Assembly: GCA_965200115.1 (NCBI GenBank)
Contig: OZ241336.1
Location: 1,736,001 to 1,800,000 of the forward strand
Source: JAPOUP01 sp026708635
GTDB taxonomy: Bacteria > Pseudomonadota > Alphaproteobacteria > Rhodobacterales > Rhodobacteraceae
DNA length: 64,000 nt
Reading direction: 5' to 3'
Position numbers and translations under genes: made by a program. Below, in pieces: positions 37,608 through 47,526 of the stretch (positions within the stretch are counted from its first letter, which is position 1; each line of letters begins with the position of its first letter). Under the pieces are notes generated by a model. That model was not told the origin of the DNA, ran no database searches, and was given only the letters and a program-made list of their open reading frames with translations.

Positions 37608-38858
37608 ATGAGATACCTGATCTGTTCCATTGCACTGGGGGGGGTCGCAACCGTTGCAACCGCCCAGACCGAACTGACCTTATGGTACCATGGCGCCGGC
37701 AATGAGGTCGAAAGTGAAATCCTCGATGGGATCGTTTCCGACTTCAATTCCGGGCAGTCGGACTGGTCGGTCGCGGTCGAGAGCTTTCCACAGGGTAGTT
37801 ACAATGATTCCATTGTCGCCGCAGCGCTTGCCGGAAATCTTCCCTGTATCCTCGACGTCGACGGCCCGGTGATGCCGAACTGGGCCTGGGCGGGATACAT
37901 GCAGCCATTGCCGGTCGCGGACGCGGCGATTGAGGGTCATCTCGACGCCACGGTCGGTCGATGGGGCGGCGAAGTGTATTCCGTCGGTCTATGGGACGCC
38001 GCCGTCGCGCTCTACACCCGGCAGTCGACACTCGATGAACTCGGCCTCAGAACACCTACCCTGGACAACCCTTGGACGCTTGACGAGTTCAACGCCGCGC
38101 TCGAAACGGCCAAGACGTCCGGCAACTACGACTTCGCCCTTGATCTGGGCATGGCCTGGACAGGTGAATGGTACCCTTACGCTTTCTCGCCTTTCCTCCA
38201 GAGCTTCGGCGGTGACATCGTCGACCGTTCGACCTACCTGACCGCGGAAGGTGCGCTCAACGGCGATGCCGCCCTCGCGTTCGGCGAGTGGTGGCAGAAT
38301 CTTTTCACCGCCGGCCTCGCACCGGGAACCTCGCAGGATCCGGCGGATCGCGACTCCGGCTTCATCGAAGGCAGATACGCTTTCGCCTGGAACGGCAACT
38401 GGGCCGCGGCTGCGACCCTGGACGCCGGTGTCGATGACGCGCTCTTTCTGCCGGCCCCGGATTTCGGCAACGGTTCGACCATCGGTGCGGCCTCCTGGCA
38501 GTTCGGTGTTTCCGCGACCTGCGAATTCCCTGAAGGAGCGGCGGCTTTCGTGGAGTTCGCCCTGCAGGATAGATACCTCGCGGCCTTCTCCGACGGAATC
38601 GGACTGATCCCGTCGACGAGGGAAGCGGCGGCCATGACCGAGAGATATGCCCAAGGCGGCCCGCTGGAACCGTTCTTCGCGCTTTCCGACGCTCAGGCGC
38701 TCGTCCGTCCGGTGACTCCCGGTTATGTGGTCGCCGCGAAAGTCTTCGAAAAGGCACTCGCGGATATCGCCAACGGTGCCGATGTTGCCGACACGCTGGA
38801 CGCCGCCGTCGACGAGATCGACGCTGACATCGAAGCCAACGGGGGCTACGGTCACTAA
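37608..38858 (+). CDS. Extracellular sugar-binding protein of an ABC importer
   Basis: 416 residues, family 1 solute-binding protein. A short Sec signal (MRYLICSIALGGVATVATAQ) is followed by LTLWYHGAGNEVESEI, QGSYNDSIVAAALAGNLPCILDVDGP and YAFAWNGNWAA, classic MalE/UgpB-like blocks. It captures a carbohydrate in the periplasm for the permeases encoded next. Strong AGGAGG. First gene of a six-gene plus-strand operon; the GH32/43-like enzyme in the operon points to a fructose-containing or other plant/algal glycan-derived oligosaccharide. Confidence 0.92.
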   Translation: MRYLICSIALGGVATVATAQTELTLWYHGAGNEVESEILDGIVSDFNSGQSDWSVAVESFPQGSYNDSIVAAALAGNLPCILDVDGPVMPNWAWAGYMQPLPVADAAIEGHLDATVGRWGGEVYSVGLWDAAVALYTRQSTLDELGLRTPTLDNPWTLDEFNAALETAKTSGNYDFALDLGMAWTGEWYPYAFSPFLQSFGGDIVDRSTYLTAEGALNGDAALAFGEWWQNLFTAGLAPGTSQDPADRDSGFIEGRYAFAWNGNWAAAATLDAGVDDALFLPAPDFGNGSTIGAASWQFGVSATCEFPEGAAAFVEFALQDRYLAAFSDGIGLIPSTREAAAMTERYAQGGPLEPFFALSDAQALVRPVTPGYVVAAKVFEKALADIANGADVADTLDAAVDEIDADIEANGGYGH

Positions 38859-38912
38859 AGCTTCAGGCCGGAAGTGGACCGAACGCTTCCGGCCTCCCAG
38901 CGGGGCAGCGCG

Positions 38913-39983
38913 ATGGCATCGAGACTCACTATCTCCAACCGGGCGGGTTGGGGCTTCGCGCTCCCCGCATTCGCGCTTATCACGATATTCATCATTCTGC
39001 CTTTCTTCTTCGCGTTCTATCTGTCTTTGACAAACCAGCGGCTGATATCGCCCAATCCCACCCAGTTCGTCGGACTGGAAAACTATCGCGACCTGCTGGG
39101 ACTGTCAGTCATTACACTGGGGCCCGAACGGGACGAAAACGGCGCGGCGGTCCTGAACGAGCTCGGCGATCTCACCTACCCCCGCGTCCGGACCGTCACG
39201 CGAAATCCGGACTTTCCCCAATACCGGGGGATGCGCGAATGGTTCCGTTGGCGGTCCGGAGAGAACGCCAGGGTCGTAATTGCCAGCGATGTCGTTTTCT
39301 GGAAAGCGTTGGCCAACACGCTGACATTCGTGTTCTTCATCGTGCCGCTCCAGGGTGGCGGCGCGCTTCTGCTGGCGCTGCTGATCAACCAGAAACTCCG
39401 CGGAATAAATTTCTTCCGAACGATCTATTTCATGCCGGTCGTGATCTCGATCGTCGTGATCTCGCTGTTGTGGCGGTTCATCTACGATGGCGGCGATGGG
39501 CTTCTCAACAACATCCTAGGGGCGTTGAGCTTCGGTCTTTTCCCGCCTGTCGACTGGCTGGGCCAGCCGGAAACCGCCCTCGGCTCGATAATCGTGATGT
39601 CGGCGTGGCAGGCGGTCGGCTTTCACATGGTGATCTGGCTATCAGGACTGCAGACAATTTCGCCGACTCTCTACGAGGTCGCGGCCATCGAAGGCGCCAG
39701 CAAATGGCAGACCTTCCGATACGTGACCTGGCCAGGGCTCAGAAACACCGCCGTTCTGGTTCTGATAGTGATCACGATGCAGGCCTTCGCGCTCTTCGCG
39801 CAGATCGACGTGATGACCAATGGCGGTCCGCTCGACAGCACGCAGACCCTGGTTTTCCAGGCCGTCGAGCGTGGTTACGGCAAGCAGGACATTTCAGGCG
39901 GATCGACGATCTCGGTGCTCCTGTTTTTCATTGTGCTGTTGATATCGCTTACCCAGCGCTATCTGACCAGGGACCGAAGCTGA
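38913..39983 (+). CDS. Sugar ABC transporter permease (MalF-like)
   Basis: 356 residues from ATG 38913 (a GTG-started frame begins at 38874). Six or more membrane spans; a long extracytoplasmic loop of about 80 residues after TM1, as in MalF; EAA loop YEVAAIEGASKWQTFRYVTWPGL. It forms half of the translocation channel. Its TGA overlaps the next gene's ATG (TGATG), so the two permeases are coupled. Confidence 0.92.
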   Translation: MASRLTISNRAGWGFALPAFALITIFIILPFFFAFYLSLTNQRLISPNPTQFVGLENYRDLLGLSVITLGPERDENGAAVLNELGDLTYPRVRTVTRNPDFPQYRGMREWFRWRSGENARVVIASDVVFWKALANTLTFVFFIVPLQGGGALLLALLINQKLRGINFFRTIYFMPVVISIVVISLLWRFIYDGGDGLLNNILGALSFGLFPPVDWLGQPETALGSIIVMSAWQAVGFHMVIWLSGLQTISPTLYEVAAIEGASKWQTFRYVTWPGLRNTAVLVLIVITMQAFALFAQIDVMTNGGPLDSTQTLVFQAVERGYGKQDISGGSTISVLLFFIVLLISLTQRYLTRDRS

Positions 39984-40864
39984 TGGCACTCGTCACAAAG
40001 GAAAATGCCGGGCTGAGACTCGTGACGCGCTATGCCGTCCTAACGCTTGTGGCACTCGTTTTCGCCTTTCCACTGGTTTTCATGATCATCTCCTCGCTGA
40101 AACCCGACCAACAACTTCTGCAGGATACGTCGAGCCTGCGCGCCTTCCTGCCGGTCGGAGATATAAGTCTTGACAATTATCGCGCCGCTTTCGATCGGGC
40201 GCCGATCGGGCGGTTCATGCTGAACTCGATCTTTGTCACAATCGTTACCGTTAGCATGTCGGTGGCGATCTGCTCTCTTGCGGCCTTCGCGTTCGTATAC
40301 ATGAAATGGAGCGGGCGGGACGCCGCGCTGTCGATCGTCCTGGCAACTCTCATCATCCCTTTCGAAACCATCGCCGTACCGCTACTGCTTATGGTGTCTC
40401 GGCTACCCTGGATCGGCGTGGAGGGAGTCGAGTGGGGCTGGCTCAACACCTACCGGGTCCAGATCGTTCCATGGATTGTTGACGCGCTGACAGTCTTTCT
40501 TTTCGTTCAGTATTTCAAGGATCTACCCAGAGAACTGATCGAGGCGGCCAGGGCCGAAGGTGCGAGCTGGTTCCAGGTCTACCGCCGCGTTGTCATGCCG
40601 CTTTCCGGACCGGTGCTGGCGACGGCGGTGATCCTGAAATCCCTGAAAATGTACAACGAGCAATACCTCTGGCCGCTCATCGTCGTTCAGGATGAGGCCC
40701 ACCGACCGATCATGGTGGGGCTTGGATATTTCTTCCAGCTCAACGTCGCCTGGGGAGAGCTGATGGCCTACCTCACCCTGATATCGGTGCCGGTTCTGGT
40801 TTTCTATCTGATCCTGCAACGCGCGTTCATAGCATCGATCGCCTCCACCGGCGTGAAAGGTTGA
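39983..40864 (+). CDS. Sugar ABC transporter permease (MalG-like)
   Basis: 293 residues. TM1 is AVLTLVALVFAFPLVFMIISSL, then the typical ISLDNYRAAF linker and EAA loop RELIEAARAEGASWFQVYRRVVMP. Partner of the MalF-like permease. The start at ATG 39983 overlaps the previous stop; the same frame stays open far upstream through the MalF-like gene, but that part is a shadow. Confidence 0.92.
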   Translation: MALVTKENAGLRLVTRYAVLTLVALVFAFPLVFMIISSLKPDQQLLQDTSSLRAFLPVGDISLDNYRAAFDRAPIGRFMLNSIFVTIVTVSMSVAICSLAAFAFVYMKWSGRDAALSIVLATLIIPFETIAVPLLLMVSRLPWIGVEGVEWGWLNTYRVQIVPWIVDALTVFLFVQYFKDLPRELIEAARAEGASWFQVYRRVVMPLSGPVLATAVILKSLKMYNEQYLWPLIVVQDEAHRPIMVGLGYFFQLNVAWGELMAYLTLISVPVLVFYLILQRAFIASIASTGVKG

Positions 40865-40867
40865 GCA

Positions 40868-41851
40868 ATGGCCCTCGCACTCAAAGACCATTTCGTTTGG
40901 GATAGCTGGTATGTTCATGACGGCGATCTCTGGCATGGCTATTTTCTCCAGGCACCGCGCTCGATCGGTGATCCCGAGCTCCGGCACTGGAATGTCAGTT
41001 ATGGCCACGCGACAAGCCCGGACCTTGTGAGCTGGAGCCATATCGGGACCTGCTTCGGACCCTCTTCAGGTCCGTCGTGGGACGACTGCACAACCTGGAC
41101 GGGCTCGACCGTACGCGGCGATGACGGGCTCTGGCACCTATACTACACCGGCGCGAACCGGGACGAGAACAGCAAGTTCCAACGGATCGGCCATGCCACC
41201 TCCCCGGACCTCCACGCTTGGGAACGGGTGGGGGACGGGCTGGTGCTTGATCTCGAGGGGCCCAACGCCCACCACTACGAGGCCTCCTATACCGGCGCAT
41301 GGCACGATCGGGCCATGCGGGATCCTTGGGTCATGCGGGATCCGGAGGGTGGCTGGACCATGCATTTTACGGCTCGCGCCTCCGGCGTTGCCGAAGTCAA
41401 CGCCGCCGGTTGCATCGGTTTCGCGACCTCGACCGACGGCTATACCTGGATCCTTGAACCTCCGGTCTTCACCGGCGGCTACGGCCAACTTGAGGTGCCC
41501 CAGGTTTTCGAGGCGAGCGGGCGCTGGTACTGCCTTTTCTGCACCGCCGCCGAGCATTTCTCCGCGGAGCGCGCGGGAATCACGCCGTGCGGGCCGGTTA
41601 CCGGCAGCCATTATCTCATCGGGGCGGGGCCGCGGGGTCCCTGGGCAATCGCGCCGGGCTTTCTTGACGGCGCACGGCCGTCCCGGCGCTATGCGGCGCG
41701 TATTCTCGATACCGGCGCGGGTCTTGCCATTCTTGGTTTCGCCGATCGGCCGGAGGGACAGTTTCTCGGATACATCATGGATCCTGAGCCGGTGATCCTC
41801 GGGGAGGATGGCCTCCTCAGCATAGCCAACGGGAAGGAAGTGGTGGAGTAG
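40868..41851 (+). CDS. Glycoside hydrolase, five-bladed beta-propeller (GH32/43/68-like)
   Basis: 327 residues with no signal peptide, hence cytosolic. The repeats WDSWYVHDGDLWHGYFLQAP, YGHATSPDLVSWSHIG, STVRGDDGLWHLYYTG, RDPWVMRDPEGGW and QLEVPQVFEASGRWYCLFC are the blades of the GH32/GH68/GH43 clan. The WD.WY start and RDPWV block supply candidate nucleophile and transition-state aspartates, and LEVPQVFE a candidate acid (E). It probably cleaves the sugar brought in by the operon transporter, for example a beta-fructoside; linkage specificity is not readable. It follows the permease by 3 bp. Confidence 0.8.
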   Translation: MALALKDHFVWDSWYVHDGDLWHGYFLQAPRSIGDPELRHWNVSYGHATSPDLVSWSHIGTCFGPSSGPSWDDCTTWTGSTVRGDDGLWHLYYTGANRDENSKFQRIGHATSPDLHAWERVGDGLVLDLEGPNAHHYEASYTGAWHDRAMRDPWVMRDPEGGWTMHFTARASGVAEVNAAGCIGFATSTDGYTWILEPPVFTGGYGQLEVPQVFEASGRWYCLFCTAAEHFSAERAGITPCGPVTGSHYLIGAGPRGPWAIAPGFLDGARPSRRYAARILDTGAGLAILGFADRPEGQFLGYIMDPEPVILGEDGLLSIANGKEVVE

Positions 41852-41855
41852 GTCA

Positions 41856-42925
<1,070 letters not shown>

Positions 42926-42929
<4 letters not shown>

Positions 42930-43984
42930 AGCCGTCCGTCATTCTGGATCCTCACTGGCGGCGGATTTCGGAACTTTTCTCACCTGCCGACCGTGCGCGT
43001 CTTGACGCGCGTTTCGAGGTTGTCTGGGGGAAGGATGGCAAGATTCCCCAGAAGATTCTGTCCGAGGCGCTACCGCGCGCCACAGCGCTCGTCGCGGCCA
43101 CACCCGTGGTTGATCGGGCCATGCTCGGGAGCGCGCCCCGGCTTCGCGCGGTAATTGAGGTTTCCGGCGGCTTTCCCGACACGATCGACTACGCCGCCTG
43201 TTTCGAGCGCGGCGTCGAGGTACTCTCCTCTTCGCCGGGATTTCGGGAAAGCGTGGCCGAAATGGGCCTGGCGATGATACTTGCCGGCGCCCGTGGTCTT
43301 TGCCGGGAGCATGAGGCGTTCCGAACCGGCCGCGAGGCGTGGATCGAGGATCGCGCGGGCGTAGACTTCACCCTTCACGGTGCCAAAGTTGGTTTCGTCG
43401 GCTTTGGCCAGATCGCTCGGGAAATGACGCGGCACCTCGTCTCCTTTGATTGCCAGATACGCGCCTACGATCCATGGATCGCCAAAGAAGTCGCCAAAGA
43501 TCATGGAGTTGGGCTCTGTGGCCTCGACGAGCTTCTGGCGTGGTCACGCTGCGTTGTCATCGCCGCCGTGCCCACCTATGGAAACTCCGGCCTCATCGAC
43601 TCCTCACGCCTCGCTCTGCTCAGGGACAACACATTTCTGCTTCTTCTGAGCCGGGCGCATCTCGTCAACTGGAGCGATCTCATGGCCGAGCTTCGCGTTG
43701 GCAGGATCACCGCGGCCATTGACGTCTTTCCCGATGAGCCGCTGCCGGCGGACGACCCGATCCGTGACCTGCCCAACGTGATTCTCTCGCCTCACCGCGC
43801 CGCCGCGGTCGAGGGTGGTAGGCGCCTTATCGGCCGGATGCTTGTCGACGACCTCGAGGCGATTTTGGCTGGCTCTCCCCTGAGGCGGCTCTCCCGCGCC
43901 GACCCCGGAAAGGTTGGATCGATCGCGGGTGTAGGCGATGCGGGGAAGGTCGCGGAGATAGTTGGCGGACATGGGTCAACCTAG
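42926..43984 (+). CDS. D-2-hydroxyacid dehydrogenase family protein
   Basis: 352 residues. The NAD-binding Rossmann motif is GFVGFGQIAREM; catalytic positions appear as R in LLSRAHLVNW, E in DVFPDEPLPADDP and H in LSPHRAAAV. The family reduces 2-keto acids or oxidises D-2-hydroxyacids. Its place at the end of a sugar-uptake operon suggests it works on a breakdown product of that sugar, but this is inference. The typical ARG/VD element is changed to SRAHLVNW, a subfamily feature that I cannot assign further. A tail after about 315 residues is rich in Gly/Ser. Confidence 0.88.
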
Positions 43985-44065
43985 CAAGCGTGTATCGTCG
44001 GTCCTCGACCGATCCGACGGGCACGGCCATCTATATTATCGCGGTAACGGGTTGGGGTGAGCCAC

Positions 44066-45016
44066 ATGGGCTTTAGCCATAGCCATCTACTGGGCATCGA
44101 GCACCTGAAGCAATCGGACATCGTCGCCGTGCTTGACCTTGCCGAGAGCTATGTCGACCTCAACCGGCGTCAGGAAAAGCACGCCGACGCGCTGTCGGGT
44201 CTGACCCAGATCAACATGTTTTTCGAGAACTCGACCCGCACCCAGGCAAGCTTTGAGATCGCCGGCAAGCGGCTGGGGGCGGACGTGATGAACATGTCAA
44301 TGGGAACCACAAGCCTGGAAAAGGGCGAGTCCCTGATTGATACGGCGCTGACGCTCAATGCGATGCATCCGGACCTTCTGGTGGTGCGTCATCCGCACTC
44401 CGGTGCGGTGAACCTTCTCGCGGAGAAGGTGAACTGCGCGGTCCTGAATGCAGGTGACGGTCGGCACGAGCATCCCACGCAGGCACTGCTTGACGCGCTG
44501 ACGATCCGTCGGGCGAGAGGTCGGCTCCATAGGCTGAACATCGCCATCTGCGGTGACATCGCCCATTCGCGCGTGGCGCGGTCGAATATACTGCTTTTCG
44601 GAAGGATGGAAAGCCGTATCCACCTGGTAGGTCCGTCCACGCTGATTCCGGCGGGTGCCGCTGACTGGGGCGTAGAGATTCACGAGGACATGCAGGAGGG
44701 CCTGCGCGGCGCGGATGTGGTGATGATGCTGCGTCTGCAGAGGGAACGTATGGATGGTGGATTCATTCCCTCCGAGAGGGAATACTTCCATAGGTTTGGG
44801 CTTGACGCGGAAAAGCTTGGATTCGCCAAGCCTGACGCGATCGTGATGCACCCGGGCCCCATGAACAGGGGAGTGGAGATTGACGGAACGATCGCCGACG
44901 ACATTAACAGATCAGTGATTCAGGAGCAGGTGGAGATGGGAGTCGCCGTGCGTATGGCAGCCATGGATTTACTTGCACGCAACCTGGAAACCCCACCTTC
45001 GGGATCCGCGGTATGA
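44066..45016 (+). CDS. pyrB: Aspartate carbamoyltransferase catalytic subunit
   Basis: About 316 residues. Carbamoyl-phosphate site FENSTRTQASFEIA, the lysine loop TTSLEKGESLIDT, RHPHSGAV, DGRHEHPTQALLD and MHPGPMNRGVE are all intact. It makes N-carbamoyl-aspartate, the first committed step of pyrimidine synthesis. ATG 44066 or GTG 44057. It is followed by the inactive-looking dihydroorotase homologue, as in organisms where a PyrC-like protein forms a complex with PyrB. Confidence 0.96.
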   Translation: MGFSHSHLLGIEHLKQSDIVAVLDLAESYVDLNRRQEKHADALSGLTQINMFFENSTRTQASFEIAGKRLGADVMNMSMGTTSLEKGESLIDTALTLNAMHPDLLVVRHPHSGAVNLLAEKVNCAVLNAGDGRHEHPTQALLDALTIRRARGRLHRLNIAICGDIAHSRVARSNILLFGRMESRIHLVGPSTLIPAGAADWGVEIHEDMQEGLRGADVVMMLRLQRERMDGGFIPSEREYFHRFGLDAEKLGFAKPDAIVMHPGPMNRGVEIDGTIADDINRSVIQEQVEMGVAVRMAAMDLLARNLETPPSGSAV

Positions 45017-45108
45017 CCGGCATGCGGGCTTCGGGAAGTGAATGTGGCGTCTCAAATGGGCGGACCGTTTCCGCCCCTCCGCGGCGGAGGTTCACGTGAG
45101 GCCGACAG

Positions 45109-46425
45109 TTGTTGCCGCGTAGAGACGTTCAGGCGGGAGACCGGGCGGAGGCCCTGCTGCTGTCAAATGCCCGCCTCGTCGATCCCGAAGCGGGAACCGT
45201 GATTTCCGGCGCGGTGGAAATCGTGGACGGAAAGATCACGGGAATTTTCACGAATGACGGGCAGCCCGTGGGCGGGGAGGCCATTGATTGCCGCGGAATG
45301 GTGCTTGCGCCGGGAATCGTCGACCTGGGTGTAAAGGTCTGCGAGCCGGGAGAGCGGCACAAGGAGAGTTTTCGCACGGCGGGGCGTGCGGCCGCGGCGG
45401 GTGGAGTGACGACAATGGTCACGCGCCCCGATACAACCCCGGCCATCGACAGCCCGGAGCAGCTGGAGTTCGTCGCCCGGCGCGCCGCTCAGGACACTTC
45501 GGTCAACGTGCGGCCCATGGCTGCCCTTACCAAGAGCCGCCGTGGTCTGGAGATGGTGGAGATCGGGTTTCTGAAGGACGCGGGGGCCGTCGCGTTCACG
45601 GACTGCGACTCGGTTGTTACGGACGCGAAGGTCTTTTCGCGCTGCCTCACCTACGCCGGTTCCCTGGGCGCGCTCGTGATCGCGCATCCTCAGGAGCCCG
45701 GATTAAGTTCGGGGGCGGCGGCGACTTCAGGCGGATTCGCTTCGCTTCGCGGAATACCCACCGTTTCACCCGTCGCCGAGAGAATTGGGCTGGAACGGGA
45801 TCTGGCGCTCGTCGAAATGACCGGTGCGAGGTATCATGCTGACAACCTGTCGACGTCGGCGGCTCTGCCGGCTCTTGATCGCGCGATAGCCGCCGGACTT
45901 GACGTCAGCGCCGGCGTCAACGTTCACCATCTGACGCTCAATGAACTGGACGTCGGTGACTACCGGACGTTTTTCAAGGTTAAGCCCCCACTCAGGTCCG
46001 AGCGGGATCGTAGGTCAATGGTCGAGGCGGCGGCGAGCGGACTTGTCGGTATCATCTGTTCAATGCACACGCCTCAGGACGAAGAGTCGAAACGGCGTCC
46101 GTATGAGGCGGCGGCGAGCGGCGCGGTGGGTCTGGAGACCCTGCTTCCCGCCGCACTCCGTCTGTATCATGGGGGCGACATGGATTTGCCCCGGCTGTTC
46201 CGCGCGCTCGCCCTGAATCCCGCGCTGAGACTTGGACTCTCCTCCGGACGCCTTGCCGTTGGCGCTCCGGCGGATCTGGTGCTGTTCGATCCGGACGTCC
46301 CGTTCGTGCTCGATAGGTCGACACTTAGATCCAAGTCCAGAAACACGCCATTTGACGGTTCCCGTATGCAGGGCCGAGTTCTAAGGACCTGGGTTGGAGG
46401 CAAGGAGGTCTATGCGCGGGAATGA
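45109..46425 (+). CDS. pyrC: Dihydroorotase-like protein without metal-binding histidines (PyrC'/PyrX type)
   Basis: 438 residues with the amidohydrolase fold: ARLVDPEAGTVISGAVEIV, APGIVDLGVKVCEPGERHKE, HADNLSTSAAL and GVNVHHLTLNELDVGDYRTFFKVKPPL. In catalytic dihydroorotases the early motif is D-x-H-x-H-x-R; here the aligned positions are G74, K76 and C78, so the zinc site is broken. Such PyrC' proteins are known as structural partners of class A aspartate carbamoyltransferase. A separate active PyrC is expected elsewhere in the genome. The start is a TTG (TTGTTG) at 45109 with no better codon nearby. Confidence 0.85.
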   Translation: MLPRRDVQAGDRAEALLLSNARLVDPEAGTVISGAVEIVDGKITGIFTNDGQPVGGEAIDCRGMVLAPGIVDLGVKVCEPGERHKESFRTAGRAAAAGGVTTMVTRPDTTPAIDSPEQLEFVARRAAQDTSVNVRPMAALTKSRRGLEMVEIGFLKDAGAVAFTDCDSVVTDAKVFSRCLTYAGSLGALVIAHPQEPGLSSGAAATSGGFASLRGIPTVSPVAERIGLERDLALVEMTGARYHADNLSTSAALPALDRAIAAGLDVSAGVNVHHLTLNELDVGDYRTFFKVKPPLRSERDRRSMVEAAASGLVGIICSMHTPQDEESKRRPYEAAASGAVGLETLLPAALRLYHGGDMDLPRLFRALALNPALRLGLSSGRLAVGAPADLVLFDPDVPFVLDRSTLRSKSRNTPFDGSRMQGRVLRTWVGGKEVYARE

Positions 46426-46536
46426 AGGGACCCGAGGCGTTCGGGACGGGCCGCGGTAACCGGCGCGGAAACGCCTGGCAATAGGGCTCGCCGCTCGGTT
46501 CAGGGCGCGGGACACGTTTTGGCTGGGAAGGATGGC

Positions 46537-47124
46537 ATGGAGCCAATGCATATGTTCGCGGGCGTGATTCTGGCCTATCTGCTCGGTTCGATGCCGTTCG
46601 GGCCCGTTATGGCGCGGCTATTCGGTCTGGGCGATCTCACTAAGGTTGGATCGGGCAATATCGGTGCGACAAACGTACTACGCTCCGGCAACCGGGTGGC
46701 GGCGCTGCTGACTCTACTGGGCGACGCGGGCAAAGGTGCGGTTGCGGTGATGGCCGTGCACTGGTTCGCGGGAGAGCGCGTGGCGGGCCTAGCCGGACTG
46801 TTCGCGGTGATCGGACATCTGTTTCCGGTGTTTCTCGGTTTCAGGGGAGGAAAAGGCGTCGCAACCTTTCTGGGTGCCTTGCTGGCGCTGAGCTTTCCGA
46901 GCGGAGCCATCGCCTGCGCGGTGTGGCTGGCGGTCGCGCGGATCTCCCGGACCAGCTCACTCTCGGCAGTTGTCGCGGTAGCGTCGGCTCCGGTCTGCGT
47001 GGCCATTCTCGATCATTGGCACCTCGCGGTGATCGTTGCCCTTATGGCCGCGCTCGTAGTCGTCAGGCACTCAGCCAATATCCGACGGATATGGAATGGA
47101 ACGGAACCCGAAATCGGAAGTTAG
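46537..47124 (+). CDS. plsY: Acyl-phosphate:glycerol-3-phosphate acyltransferase PlsY
   Basis: About 195 residues, five membrane helices. The three family loops are present: GSGNIGATNVLR, FRGGKGVATFLG and SANIRRIWNGTEPEIG. PlsY acylates glycerol-3-phosphate with acyl phosphate in the first step of phospholipid synthesis. ATG 46537 with GGAAGGA upstream is preferred to TTG 46519. Follows pyrC on the same strand. Confidence 0.95.
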   Translation: MEPMHMFAGVILAYLLGSMPFGPVMARLFGLGDLTKVGSGNIGATNVLRSGNRVAALLTLLGDAGKGAVAVMAVHWFAGERVAGLAGLFAVIGHLFPVFLGFRGGKGVATFLGALLALSFPSGAIACAVWLAVARISRTSSLSAVVAVASAPVCVAILDHWHLAVIVALMAALVVVRHSANIRRIWNGTEPEIGS

Positions 47125-47526
47125 CCGCGTCACTGGTCTGCCGCGCACGCAGTTTTGGCTTCAGTATGATCGTTCATTCGACCGGTTTTTCTTTCCGCCG
47201 ATAGGCGTCCATACGACATAAGCGGGTGAGCGATCGTTCAGCCCCGGGCCGGATCGGCCCGGGGCGTATCGCGAACCCGCGGGCGATATGCCGGTCCCGT
47301 CAAGGCCCGACACCGGACAGTTCGCGTCGCGGGGCGGCTCGACCGCGATGCTGGTTGTTCCGGTGCGGCATGAATGCCGTTTGTTGAGTACTACGTACCC
47401 TGATCTCGCCGCCTCCGGCAAGAATCGACGCGGCGGGCAAATGGTGCCGAAGGGGAACCCCACCGCTCCGCCACTACCTCATTGACCCGCTCGCCCCGCA
47501 TTCGCGTGATTGGGGCCAGTAGCCTG
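47125..47526. other. Convergent intergenic region plsY / gshA
   Basis: No gene. It contains the perfect hairpin at 47241-47265. Confidence 0.5.
47241..47265. repeat. Perfect GC-rich hairpin between convergent genes
   Basis: GCCCCGGGCC, loop GGATC, GGCCCGGGGC: ten perfect pairs. There is no T tract on either side, so not a classical intrinsic terminator, but its position between convergent plsY and gshA suggests a role in ending transcripts or protecting 3' ends. Confidence 0.6.

Noticed and set aside
38948..39982. N-terminal 345 codons of the long frame ending in the MalG-like permease
   Set aside because: This part overlaps the MalF-like gene in another frame and has no membrane pattern; the permease starts at ATG 39983.
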